Of a stretch of DNA of 64,000 bases, positions 34,039-41,894 are shown piece after piece. The stretch covers positions 28,358 through 92,357 of the forward strand of contig NZ_JAGDYP010000001.1 of NCBI RefSeq assembly GCF_017565765.1, read 5' to 3'. A model generated the notes under the pieces. The model was given only the letters and a program-made list of their open reading frames with translations. It was not told the origin of the DNA and made no database searches. The translations under genes were made by a program, and so were the position numbers. The stretch comes from Capnocytophaga bilenii (lineage in GTDB: Bacteria; Bacteroidota; Bacteroidia; Flavobacteriales; Flavobacteriaceae). Numbering within the stretch: the first letter of the stretch is position 1; every line of letters begins with the position of its first letter.

Positions 34039-34635
34039 TTATTCTAAATATAGACCTGTGGTTACTTGTTGTGTGTATTTGCCGCCCTCAACTCCGTGAA
34101 GGATAGTTCGTCTTTTTATTTCTTCCTCACTAAGGCGACAAGAGCTATTTTGTGATGGGTGATAAATACCTGAACGAATTATGTATAACGAAAAAAAACT
34201 TGCTTGCATTTCCTGACGGCGTTTGTTTTTGGTTTTGGTAGTTCGGCAACGATTGACTATTGGCAAGCCGTGTTTGCGCCATTGTTGGTTTAGATGTGCT
34301 TTGAAATAGCCGTAGGCACTATCTAATGTTACCCAATCTAAGTAGAGCATCTGTATTGAAAATTCTTTTACGCCACTACCTTTAATACGGTAAACTTTGT
34401 AGCTTTTATCCTTAAAGAAATAGTTAATGAGTTGCATAAATAGCCATTGGTCTAAATCAGAGGAGTACTTAAAGTAATACTCTTTTTCTGTGATATTATT
34501 AAGCTCTTCTTCTGAAATGTTGTATTTCTCAAGCAGTTTGTTTAGCATTTTCTCGGCTGATTTCTGCTCTCCTGCTACGCCTCGTTTTACGAGTTCATAG
34601 ACTTTTGCGATTTTTTCCTTTACTTTGTCGTTCAT
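34039..34635 (-). CDS. DUF2786-domain protein
   Basis: 198 residues. The first 45 residues (KEKIAKVYELVKRGV, GEQKSAEKMLNKLLEKYNIS) match the DUF2786 pattern, a short helical domain found in phage and plasmid proteins. The remainder includes a Cys/Arg/Lys-rich segment (NRCRTTKTKNKRRQEMQ) that may bind nucleic acid. Role unknown. Confidence 0.65.
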   Translation of the reverse strand: MNDKVKEKIAKVYELVKRGVAGEQKSAEKMLNKLLEKYNISEEELNNITEKEYYFKYSSDLDQWLFMQLINYFFKDKSYKVYRIKGSGVKEFSIQMLYLDWVTLDSAYGYFKAHLNQQWRKHGLPIVNRCRTTKTKNKRRQEMQASFFSLYIIRSGIYHPSQNSSCRLSEEEIKRRTILHGVEGGKYTQQVTTGLYLE

Positions 34636-34664
34636 ATTGTAATTGCTTTTAGTAATTTACTTGT

Positions 34665-34871
34665 TTATGCTTCCCATTGCTCTTTGGTGAGTTGCTTGCC
34701 GCAGTCTTTGCAGAATATTGCGGTTACTTCTATAGTGCAGTAGTGGGCAAGGGTGCGGCGTTCGGTATGCTTGTGAGAACAAGTGCGAGCCGCACTGGCT
34801 ATTAATTTGCTAATTTTCTCATTTACTAATTTCCTAACTTTTTTCATAGCGTTGGGTGAGCATTTTCTCAA
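34665..34871 (-). CDS. Small Cys-containing protein carrying a dispersed chromosomal repeat
   Basis: 68 residues, or 60 from the second ATG at 34847. The C-terminal half has TCSHKH, HYC and FCKDCGKQL, a possible small zinc-binding fold. The codons for ASAART come from a GTGCGAGCCGCACTGGCT repeat (34783-34800) that also occurs twice in a chromosomal intergenic region near 47.4 kb. Whether the gene is intact or was modified by the repeat is unclear. Confidence 0.45.
   Translation of the reverse strand: MRKCSPNAMKKVRKLVNEKISKLIASAARTCSHKHTERRTLAHYCTIEVTAIFCKDCGKQLTKEQWEA
34783..34800. repeat. Copy of dispersed REP-like palindrome
   Basis: GTGCGAGCCGCACTGGCT, containing the hairpin GTGCG-AGC-CGCAC. 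It is identical to two copies at 47402-47419 and 47445-47462 outside the element. Here it lies within a small minus-strand gene. Confidence 0.85.
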
Positions 34872-34922
34872 AAATGTTATTTACATTTGGTGGGGTTTTA
34901 TTGCGGTTGTCATACATTATTA

Positions 34923-35402
34923 TTATTTAAAAAGTTCTTCGTATTTAGAAGTTGTTACTTCGGTACAATCGTTAGGAATGACTATATCAGTCAAATCATT
35001 TTCAATAATAAAACCAAAGTATTCGTTATTATTCTTACAAAAACCAATATGCTCGCTAAATCTTTCTTTCCAACCTATACAGGCATTGAGTTCTGCTTTG
35101 CTAATGGTTACGGCTTGGTCAAAGTCGGCTTGTATGGCTTTACCTTGCTTGATGTTGAGTCGGGGCATATATTCACCATATCTGACTTCCTTCCATACTT
35201 TGGTGTCTACAGTAGTGCCTTGAGGAAATATTACTGATGATATTCCTCCTGCTGCTACCCAATATTCTTTTCGCCACGAGGTGAAGCCGTATTTTTCGGC
35301 TAATGCTTTTTGGTTTTCAAAGCAAACATCTAATTTGTCGGCTATCTTTTGAAACTTTTTACCAGTTTCACTGTTTTTTGGTGTAATAAAATACATAGTC
35401 AT
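34923..35402 (-). CDS. Phage-like hypothetical protein
   Basis: 159 residues, soluble, mixed alpha/beta (YFITPKNSETGKKFQKIADK; IGWKERFSEHIGFCKNNNEY). I do not recognise the domain; similar small proteins with this kind of start occur in Bacteroidetes phage early regions. It is separated from the upstream ATPase gene by about 100 bases that contain a duplicated gene fragment. Confidence 0.5.
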   Translation of the reverse strand: MTMYFITPKNSETGKKFQKIADKLDVCFENQKALAEKYGFTSWRKEYWVAAGGISSVIFPQGTTVDTKVWKEVRYGEYMPRLNIKQGKAIQADFDQAVTISKAELNACIGWKERFSEHIGFCKNNNEYFGFIIENDLTDIVIPNDCTEVTTSKYEELFK

Positions 35403-35427
35403 TTTTTTAATTATTTTTATAGTTTAA

Positions 35428-35469
35428 TCAATAGAAAATTTACCTAAAACTTGTTTTTTTGTTCTCATT
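35428..35469 (-). pseudogene. Truncated 5' copy of the 89-residue gene at 36319-36588
   Basis: Forty-two bases identical to 36548-36589, the start region of the 89-residue gene. Here the frame gives MRTKKQVLGKFSI then Asp and a stop, so only the first 13 codons are kept. The two copies are in the same orientation and bracket the PAPS-reductase-like gene. Confidence 0.8.
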
Positions 35470-35506
35470 TTCTCATTTGTTGATATTTTTAGTGTTAAAT
35501 TATTTG

Positions 35507-36322
35507 TTAAAAGGTACATACGCAGCCGTCTTCGTACTCAAATGAGAGGCTTAGCTGATTGGACTGGGCTGCCATACGTACTAAATCGTCAATACTTAAG
35601 TGGTTACGAAACATTGTGCCTTGATAGGTGCTTTCTTGTGTTTTACACCAGTCTATAAAGCGGGTACCGTGTTTGATATTCTCAATTAGATTGGTAGTGC
35701 TTTTTTTCCAACATAATTCACAATTACCAAGTTTGTTATGTATACCAAGCTTGAAAGGTTGGGCACTCCAAAAAGCATTGAGTTCTTGTTGTCCTATAGG
35801 TGCTTCAAAGTCTGTTAGCAAAGGAAATATACGCTTAGTATCAGCTTTTATCTCTGCCCAGCTTATGCGCTTAGGCATATCCTCTTTGCGGTATCCTATC
35901 GCTATTTGATAGTTACCCTTTTCAAAGACTTCATCAGCAAACTTCTTACTGGGGAGGCTCTTAAGGTTTTCGGAGCAGTAAGGGGCTTTCATATTAGGCA
36001 GCCCGCTGAATATACCTTTGTTTTTGTGAGCTATCATATTAGCAAAGGTTTGAGCCTGCATATCCATTGTTTCAAAATCTACTATCTTATACCCTACCCC
36101 TACTCCTTTCTCAGTGGAATACACACCCTCGATAATGGTGAGGGGGATTTGCCAATGTTTTACGACATCTTTAAGAAAGGTAATAGTTTCGGGACGTTCC
36201 ATACCTGTATTGCAGAAAACAAAAACTTTGTTATAGTCTGCATACTTAGGGTGGATTTGAATATGCCGTGCCATACGTGCCGAACTACGCCCTCCTGATA
36301 CGGTTACAAGTAGGTTTTTCAT
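35507..36322 (-). CDS. PAPS reductase-family ATP pyrophosphatase (phage type)
   Basis: 271 residues of the adenine nucleotide alpha-hydrolase fold. The PP-loop VSGGRSSARMARHI is at residues 8-21 and VFVFCNTGMERPETITF follows, as in PAPS reductase-like proteins of phages and ICEs. Cysteines in APYCSENLK, NCELCWKK and the C-terminal CVCTF could bind a metal or iron-sulfur cluster. True sulfate assimilation seems unlikely here because no cysteine biosynthesis genes are near; the phage versions have no settled role. It overlaps the 89-residue gene by 4 bases. Confidence 0.75.
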   Translation of the reverse strand: MKNLLVTVSGGRSSARMARHIQIHPKYADYNKVFVFCNTGMERPETITFLKDVVKHWQIPLTIIEGVYSTEKGVGVGYKIVDFETMDMQAQTFANMIAHKNKGIFSGLPNMKAPYCSENLKSLPSKKFADEVFEKGNYQIAIGYRKEDMPKRISWAEIKADTKRIFPLLTDFEAPIGQQELNAFWSAQPFKLGIHNKLGNCELCWKKSTTNLIENIKHGTRFIDWCKTQESTYQGTMFRNHLSIDDLVRMAAQSNQLSLSFEYEDGCVCTF

Positions 36323-36588
36323 TCATTTTCATCTTTAAATATTATTCGTTCGCCTTTTAGTTTTCTGTCATAAGAGCAGAGAATTTTAGCTAATGTAATT
36401 TCGGTACCTTCTACCAAATTAGAAAATCTTTCCCCGTGTTCCCCTTTATACCCTTGACACAATATATCTGTTAGCACATCTATTTGTGCGTTATTTAATC
36501 CTGATGTTATCTCAAGACTATATATATTATTTCCTTTCTCGATTAACTCAATAGAAAATTTACCTAAAACTTGTTTTTTTGTTCTCAT
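36319..36588 (-). CDS. Small hypothetical protein
   Basis: 89 residues, soluble, with an internal segment LNNAQIDVLTDILCQGYKG and a charged C-terminus. No family recognised. It overlaps the PAPS-reductase-like gene by 4 bases (same operon) and the upstream membrane protein gene by 29 bases. Its first 42 bases are duplicated at 35428-35469. Confidence 0.5.
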   Translation of the reverse strand: MRTKKQVLGKFSIELIEKGNNIYSLEITSGLNNAQIDVLTDILCQGYKGEHGERFSNLVEGTEITLAKILCSYDRKLKGERIIFKDENE

Positions 36589-36982
36589 TATGATAGTATT
36601 TTTTAATTTTTGCCTTATATTTCAATAGTTCATATATATTAATTGCTCTCAAAAGAATTAAAACCACTATTGTTAATTTAAATATTATAAATAATATAGA
36701 ATAAAAAATTCCATATTCATCTCCATATTCATCAATGTCACTAAAAATATCTTTCACAAACCTAAAATAATAAAAAACAATCCCTATAAGATGTGATTGA
36801 AAGATTATTTCTCTTATTAGAAAGATTTTTGCTTCTTTGTACTTTTTTTCAATTTCTTGAACATTTATTTTATTTATTTCTACAACAAATGCTCTACTTA
36901 AAAAATCAATTATTTCTTTTTTATTTATTTCTACAACAAATACTCTACTTAAAAAATCAATTATTTCTTTTCTTTTCTTCAT
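36560..36982 (-). CDS. Membrane protein with an internal tandem duplication
   Basis: 140 residues. The N-terminus contains two near-identical 17-residue units (KEIIDFLSRVFVVEINK and KEIIDFLSRAFVVEINK) from a 51-bp tandem duplication. Two hydrophobic segments follow (about residues 52-70 and 94-113), with a duplicated DEYG between them. No family recognised. Low-complexity and AT-rich codon use leave some doubt that it is functional. Confidence 0.45.
   Translation of the reverse strand: MKKRKEIIDFLSRVFVVEINKKEIIDFLSRAFVVEINKINVQEIEKKYKEAKIFLIREIIFQSHLIGIVFYYFRFVKDIFSDIDEYGDEYGIFYSILFIIFKLTIVVLILLRAINIYELLKYKAKIKKYYHNENKKTSFR
36870..36971. repeat. 51-bp tandem duplication, one mismatch
   Basis: Copies 36870-36920 and 36921-36971 differ at one base (36891 G, 36942 A) and keep the frame of the overlapping membrane-protein gene. 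Confidence 0.93.
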
Positions 36983-37055
36983 ATCTAAATTTTAATCGTT
37001 TTGCTATCATTGTTACTATAAGCATTACCCATTACTTATTTTACTTTAAATTTGG

Positions 37056-37577
37056 TTATTTTTCTCTTTTCCTATAAAACCAATATTTCAGGTAACCAAT
37101 CCTAAATATTTTGTTCAACTTTTCCTCATCAATAGGCGTTGCTGACTTGTTATCTATGGCTTTTTTGTATATTTTTAGTTGCCAATGGTCAGATAGTTCA
37201 GCATTATATTCAGCGACTAACATCCCCGCTTGTTCAGGTACTAAATCTTTTATCTTATCTAAGATATAGTAAGGGACGGCATAATAAAACTGCTTGATAT
37301 TACCCTCATGATTATGTTTCTTCTTGAAATCGGCTTTAAAATCACTCACTGATATTTTTATTTCAATTTCTCTAAGGAAATAGTTCTTAGTAACCATTAA
37401 CATATCACACTCGTGGGTAACGATATTTTCACTTCTATATCCTAAACGTTTCGTGTCATCATCGTATCTTACAGCATTAAGTCGTGAGAATTTAGGAACT
37501 ATTACAAGGGTTGACTTTTCAAAGTACTCATATATCAATAACTCCATTTGCGGGGTGGTTATAGTTTCTTTGTTCAT
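37056..37577 (-). CDS. MmcB-like PD-(D/E)XK nuclease-fold protein
   Basis: 173 residues. HECDMLMVTKNYFLREIEIK followed by SVSDFKADF carries the acidic Asp, the E-x-K pair and the DFxxD tail characteristic of MmcB-related restriction-endonuclease-like proteins linked to DNA repair. Such small proteins are common in Bacteroidetes phages. It sits about 30 bases downstream of the DnaB-like helicase gene on the same strand. Nuclease activity is a family inference. Confidence 0.65.
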   Translation of the reverse strand: MNKETITTPQMELLIYEYFEKSTLVIVPKFSRLNAVRYDDDTKRLGYRSENIVTHECDMLMVTKNYFLREIEIKISVSDFKADFKKKHNHEGNIKQFYYAVPYYILDKIKDLVPEQAGMLVAEYNAELSDHWQLKIYKKAIDNKSATPIDEEKLNKIFRIGYLKYWFYRKREK

Positions 37578-37607
37578 TTTAAGTAAGGTTTCGCGGGCTT
37601 TTACACT

Positions 37608-38930
37608 TTAAAAGGTTATTAAATTAGTAAATTTTGAGGTTGCCATATTGACACTACAACGCTCGGAGAGTATGCCTCCGTGTCGGTTCTTAGATATGAT
37701 AATCTCTACTTCATTATTGGTATTTTCGTTGTTGTATTCTTTACCCCATTGCTCAATGCCATAGTATTCTGGACGATATAAAAAAATTACCTCATCTGCG
37801 TCTTGCTCTATGGCTCCTGAGTCTCGCAAATCAGAGAGCACAGGACGCTTATCATTGCGTTGCTCTACATTACGTGATAACTGTGAAAGAGCTATAATAG
37901 GGATATTGAGTTCTTTAGCTAAACCTTTTAAAGAACGTGAAATAAATGATATTTCTTGTTCACGATTACCTGCTTTAGGATGGCTAATAAGCTGGAGGTA
38001 ATCTATAAATAGAATACCAATATTATGGCGTAGTTTCATTGCTTTAGCTTTGATTTTGAGGTTATCAATAGATAAGCTCGATGTTTCGTCTATGTGTATA
38101 TTCATCTTTATTAGATTATCTTTGAGGGATAAGTATGTCATTATTTGTTCATCATTAAGTCCTTTACGAAGTATTGCTGAGTTGGGTATATTAGTATAGT
38201 TGGTAATGATTTTAGAGGTAATTTGTTCAGCAGACATTTCCAATGAGAATATACCTACTGAATAACCTTGTTTTACCATATCAATGATTTGTTGTACTAA
38301 AAAAGTAGTTTTGCCCATACCAGGACGACCTGCCACAATAGTAAGGTTTGAATTTTGCCAGCCTCCTAATACTTTATTAATTATATTCAGGGAGCTTTGC
38401 AACCCTGTAGGTTTACCCTTAAGAATGCTTTCAAAATTTTCTTGTACAGCATTAACTAATTCAGGAAATTTACGTGTTTGACGATTATTTTCAATAAATT
38501 TATCTATAAATAGGTTATTAAAATAGTCAAAAGCTTTATCACGTATATCAAATATATCATTCTCTATTCCGTGTGCCATATTTAATAAAGTTGTAAATTT
38601 CAGCACAAAATCACGCCTTACAGAAGCCTGAACTAATAGCATTATGTGGAACTCTACATTAGCAGATGACACAGCAAAAACGGACAAATCAATACAATAC
38701 TGTAAAAGCTCAGGTACATTTCTTTTTTCAAGTGCTTTTCCAAGTAAAATTAAGTCCATTGTATTATACTTTTTCCATACTTCTACAATGCTATTATATA
38801 TTATCTGATGTTCAGGAGCAGTGAACAAATTAGCACTTAGCATATTGTAATACTGGGCTATTACTTGAGGTTCAGAAACAAGATTGCCAAGTACATATTT
38901 TTCTATATCTATATCGATTAAACTATTCAT
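37608..38930 (-). CDS. DnaB-type replicative helicase
   Basis: 440-residue hexameric helicase. An N-terminal DnaB domain (ending near residue 130) precedes the RecA-like core with Walker A GRPGMGKTT near residue 200, Walker B IGILFIDYLQLI and the Arg-finger region SRNVEQRNDKRP. It is of the short phage/plasmid type and begins within the last 8 bases of the upstream gene, a probable loader. It would drive replication of the element or of a phage-derived replicon; the host has its own DnaB elsewhere. Confidence 0.92.
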   Translation of the reverse strand: MNSLIDIDIEKYVLGNLVSEPQVIAQYYNMLSANLFTAPEHQIIYNSIVEVWKKYNTMDLILLGKALEKRNVPELLQYCIDLSVFAVSSANVEFHIMLLVQASVRRDFVLKFTTLLNMAHGIENDIFDIRDKAFDYFNNLFIDKFIENNRQTRKFPELVNAVQENFESILKGKPTGLQSSLNIINKVLGGWQNSNLTIVAGRPGMGKTTFLVQQIIDMVKQGYSVGIFSLEMSAEQITSKIITNYTNIPNSAILRKGLNDEQIMTYLSLKDNLIKMNIHIDETSSLSIDNLKIKAKAMKLRHNIGILFIDYLQLISHPKAGNREQEISFISRSLKGLAKELNIPIIALSQLSRNVEQRNDKRPVLSDLRDSGAIEQDADEVIFLYRPEYYGIEQWGKEYNNENTNNEVEIIISKNRHGGILSERCSVNMATSKFTNLITF

Positions 38931-39678
38931 CGTAAGTAGCTTTAGGGCGTGTTATATTAGGAATGTTAAATATATTATTGTTCTGTGACTTTAAATAAGG
39001 TAAGGTATTTTTTAGGGTTTGCTTCCAATTAGTAATAGGTTTATCATATCCGTTTACCCAACCATTAGAGTACCAAGTGTCGTATTTGTTTTTTATGTGT
39101 TCATCAAGTGAAGGATTATATATAGGAATTGTTTTTGCAAATTCCAAAAATTCATCGTAGGTAGGAATATCTTTAACTTTAGATTGTACTGTTTTAGTTT
39201 TCTTCTGTATAGAAGTTTTTTCTACCTCATTTTGAGTGTTTATTGGAATATTTTCGGATAAATTCACTTTAGGAATTTCGGGTGCCTTCACTAATACTTC
39301 AATATTTGAGACTGATGGGACAAGTTCTTGCTGCACTACTTTTGCAGGTGTTTTTTCTTTTTCTGCAGTAGATGTTACTTCTTTACCTTTACGATTACGA
39401 ATAACATAATCAGGAATTATTTTATAGACAGTAGGAAATCCCATTGTAACTTGGTAACTAATTAGTCCTAAGTTTCGTAATATCTCTTTATTTATTTTGA
39501 TAGTTTTTCTATCTATTCTTATTTTTTTTTGAATAAGCTTATCTGGGTATTCAAAGTCAGTTTTACCCGATTTATCCCACCTTTCTAATAAGAGAAAATA
39601 AGTAGATATGACAGAGCTATTAATAGGAATTTCATCGGTAAGTTGCCAAAATTTTTCTATTAAATCAAGATAGTCCAT
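38923..39678 (-). CDS. Probable replication initiator/helicase loader (winged helix)
   Basis: 251 residues. The first 95 residues (SVISTYFLLLERWDKSG, KKIRIDRKTIKINKEILRNL, LISYQV) look like the N-terminal winged helix of phage DnaD/replication proteins. A Lys/Glu/Pro-rich linker and a short C-terminal helical domain (YDEFLEFAKTIPIYNPSL) follow. Overlaps of 8 bases with the DnaB gene downstream and 14 bases with the DUF3853 gene upstream point to one replication operon. Confidence 0.65.
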   Translation of the reverse strand: MDYLDLIEKFWQLTDEIPINSSVISTYFLLLERWDKSGKTDFEYPDKLIQKKIRIDRKTIKINKEILRNLGLISYQVTMGFPTVYKIIPDYVIRNRKGKEVTSTAEKEKTPAKVVQQELVPSVSNIEVLVKAPEIPKVNLSENIPINTQNEVEKTSIQKKTKTVQSKVKDIPTYDEFLEFAKTIPIYNPSLDEHIKNKYDTWYSNGWVNGYDKPITNWKQTLKNTLPYLKSQNNNIFNIPNITRPKATYDE

Positions 39679-39979
39679 TGTCTTTATTATTTTTGTTACT
39701 ATTATTATTGTTAAACAATTCGAGGGCTTTTTCTTTATCGATAATAATAGTTTTACCTACTTGAAATATAGCCTCATCTAACACACCCGAACTTTTAATT
39801 TTACTTGCAGTAGTACGAGAGCATCCAAGCAATTTAGCTAGACCATTAATACCATATTCGTATTTTTTGTTTTTTGCAGCGAACATAAGAGATAACTCTT
39901 TTATAAGTTCAGTTTTTTGAAACTCTAAAAATTCTCCAATTGTAAGTTGCCATATAGGGGTATTGTTGTTACATTCCAT
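39665..39979 (-). CDS. DUF3853-family DNA-binding protein
   Basis: 104 residues with the pattern GINGLAKLLGCSRTTASKIK and IFQVGKTIIIDKEKALELF, i.e. a helix-turn-helix followed by a short beta wing, typical of DUF3853 proteins of Bacteroidetes phages and elements. An Asn/Lys-rich tail follows. It is likely a regulatory or excision/replication accessory protein of the operon. Confidence 0.75.
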   Translation of the reverse strand: MECNNNTPIWQLTIGEFLEFQKTELIKELSLMFAAKNKKYEYGINGLAKLLGCSRTTASKIKSSGVLDEAIFQVGKTIIIDKEKALELFNNNNSNKNNKDNGLS

Positions 39980-39986
39980 AATCTAT

Positions 39987-40238
39987 TCATACTTTTATTC
40001 CATTGTAGTATCCGTCCCAGTTTTTGGGTGGAAAGATTTGCTTTCGTTTTAGTAACTCTCTTAATACGGCTACTTCTTTTAATAGTTCATCAGGAACTTT
40101 TTTCAATTCTTCTTGAGCTTGTTTTAATTCTTGTTCTTGTTTAGTACCTTGTAACATATCAATAAGTACTTGTTTGTCTGTATCTGACAAACCAAACTGC
40201 TTAATGGTGTTATATGCTATTTGTACTAAAGGGGTCAT
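39987..40238 (-). CDS. Small helical hypothetical protein
   Basis: 83 residues, mostly helical and charged, with a Gln/Glu/Lys-rich centre (KQEQELKQAQEELKKV). No known domain. Spacing of 7 and 8 bases to its neighbours on the same strand supports expression in the replication operon. Confidence 0.55.
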   Translation of the reverse strand: MTPLVQIAYNTIKQFGLSDTDKQVLIDMLQGTKQEQELKQAQEELKKVPDELLKEVAVLRELLKRKQIFPPKNWDGYYNGIKV

Positions 40239-40246
40239 TACAAGAA

Positions 40247-40816
40247 TTATTTTTTCAGTTCATTAATCATTATTTGTAGTTCACTACGAAGTTTATTTTT
40301 ATTAGACAAAGCTCTTTCATATAAGGCTTTAACTATCTCATCATTGTAATTACCATAGTAAAGGACACTTTTCAAGGTGTTTTTATTTAGTCCTTTCTCT
40401 TTGGCTATATCTACTATATCACCTTTAACGAGGTTGTTACGAATGAGTTCAAAAAGTTCAGCTTGTAGTTCTTTATTTTTATTGAATGGTAAAGTCTTTG
40501 CTTGAGTAGCAATTTTTTCCATTTCAATAAAGTATCTACGGGCTTGTTTTCCTTTTTCGGTTTTCTCTACCATAGAGAGTTCTTTTGCCATATCAAGGGT
40601 AAGAATATATTCTATTTTATTGTGTCCTCCTCTACTTGTTTGCTCGCCAAAATTGGCGAGCAAAGAATAGTCTTGGTTTTCTATAAAACCATATTCTTCT
40701 ATCCTTCCTTTTATCCAATTAGAAAAATCTCTACCTACTTCTAAAAATTGATGTAATTCGCGAGCTAATACGGCTCTTTGTCCATTTTGTTCTGTTATTT
40801 TTACTAATTCGCTCAT
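40247..40816 (-). CDS. AntA/AntB-type antirepressor
   Basis: 189 residues. Residues about 15-100 (RAVLARELHQFLEVGRDFSN, WIKGRIEEYGF, YILTLDMAKELSMVEK, then KGKQARRYFIEME) are a classic AntA/AntB antirepressor domain; the C-terminal half is helical and probably binds DNA or a repressor. In phages such proteins counteract the CI-like repressor. A divergent repressor gene lies about 660 bases away at 41475, its likely partner. Confidence 0.85.
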   Translation of the reverse strand: MSELVKITEQNGQRAVLARELHQFLEVGRDFSNWIKGRIEEYGFIENQDYSLLANFGEQTSRGGHNKIEYILTLDMAKELSMVEKTEKGKQARRYFIEMEKIATQAKTLPFNKNKELQAELFELIRNNLVKGDIVDIAKEKGLNKNTLKSVLYYGNYNDEIVKALYERALSNKNKLRSELQIMINELKK

Positions 40817-40822
40817 AGGTTA

Positions 40823-41065
40823 TTATTGTTTGTTAAATACATATTCAGCCAATATATTAAGGTTATCTGTATCAAGACTACAGATGAAATTTATCCAGCT
40901 AAGTTCATTGTTATTGTACTGTGAATGGTATCTTTGTACTCTATCAGCTAAATGAGCTACTATAATATTAGGTACTTTATTCATATAAATTTCAGCTACA
41001 ATATTTACATTATTCCTACGCAAGAACTTAATAATCCTAAGTAATTCTTGAGCTTCTTTTTTCAT
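40823..41065 (-). CDS. Small hypothetical protein
   Basis: 80 residues, helical and basic at the start (AQELLRIIKFLRRNN), otherwise unremarkable. No domain recognised. It overlaps the upstream HTH-like gene by 4 bases and is 6 bases from the antirepressor gene, so it belongs to the early operon. Confidence 0.5.
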   Translation of the reverse strand: MKKEAQELLRIIKFLRRNNVNIVAEIYMNKVPNIIVAHLADRVQRYHSQYNNNELSWINFICSLDTDNLNILAEYVFNKQ

Positions 41066-41325
41066 TGTAATTCCTCTGTAAATTCAAACTTTAACTGGTT
41101 TGGATCTTCTTGGATAATAGTATTAGTGTTTTTTTCGAAGATTTGCTCTTCAGTAAAACCTTTTTCTTTGTAAAACATAACCGCCTCCCATAAGGTAAGA
41201 TTACGGCTGTTTCGTCTTGCCAATCCCAACACTGATTGCTGCTGATTTCCGAGCCTCTTAGCAAGCTCTATACTGAATTCGTTGTCGTTCAGTATTTTTT
41301 CAATGATAATTTTGCTAACTTTCAT
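41062..41325 (-). CDS. Cro-like/HTH early regulator
   Basis: 87 residues. The N-terminal half (FSIELAKRLGNQQQSVLGLA followed by RNLTLWEAVMFYKEKGF) fits a small helix-turn-helix protein. As the first gene of the minus-strand early operon, divergent from a repressor across a 149-base operator region, it sits where Cro sits in temperate phages. The function is inferred from position and fold-like pattern. Confidence 0.55.
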   Translation of the reverse strand: MKVSKIIIEKILNDNEFSIELAKRLGNQQQSVLGLARRNSRNLTLWEAVMFYKEKGFTEEQIFEKNTNTIIQEDPNQLKFEFTEELQ

Positions 41326-41355
41326 TTTAATTTTATATATTTGCAGATTATTTTA

Positions 41356-41424
41356 CATTTGTATTTTAAATATGATTACATATGTATTTTAAATATGAAT
41401 ACATTTACATTTCGGTTGCAAATG
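41356..41424. promoter_or_regulatory. Operator region between divergent repressor and early operon
   Basis: Two nearly identical 22-bp units, TGTATTTTAAATATGATTAC(AT) at 41360-41381 and TGTATTTTAAATATGAATAC(AT) at 41383-41404, lie 23 bases apart. Each has inverted TGTAT/ATACA-type arms. An additional inverted pair TACATTTG (41354-41361) and CAAATGTA (41419-41426) flanks them. Such clustered palindromes between divergent regulator genes are typical of a phage-like switch. Confidence 0.7.
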
Positions 41425-41474
41425 TATAGATAAATATCTAAATTACAAAATAAAATTAGAAATATTTCTCAATT

Positions 41475-41894
41475 ATGAAGCAAAGAATTTTACAATTTAT
41501 TGAGTATAAAGGGATTAGTAAAAATAAATTTTATATTGAAACAGGGTTGTCTAATGGTATTTTAGATAAAAATTCTGGTTTTTCAATGGATACTGTTGAG
41601 AAAATATACTATAAATATCCTGAAATAAATCTGGAGTGGTTAGTTACAGGAAAAGGAGAGATGCTAAAGCCTAATATAAAACAAGTACAGAGAGATATTG
41701 GAAATAATAATACTTTGAGTAATATTAATGGTAAAGTTGATGGTGATATTACCATATCACACAATGAAATATCTGATTTTATTGAATTGCACAAAGAAAT
41801 GAACTCTATAATAAAAACCACACAAAACCAATTATCAGAAAGTCAGAAACAAGTAAATATCTTATTAGAAATTTTAAAAAACAGTCAGAAATGA
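41475..41894 (+). CDS. CI-like repressor (HTH)
   Basis: 139 residues. Residues 1-65 form an HTH domain of the kind found in Bacteroidetes phage repressors (ISKNKFYIETGLSNGIL, then PEINLEWLVTGKGEML). The C-terminus is a helical oligomerisation segment; no S24 self-cleavage domain is present, so relief of repression may depend on the AntA/AntB antirepressor. It is divergent from the early operon and overlaps the next gene by 4 bases (ATGA). Confidence 0.8.
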   Translation: MKQRILQFIEYKGISKNKFYIETGLSNGILDKNSGFSMDTVEKIYYKYPEINLEWLVTGKGEMLKPNIKQVQRDIGNNNTLSNINGKVDGDITISHNEISDFIELHKEMNSIIKTTQNQLSESQKQVNILLEILKNSQK

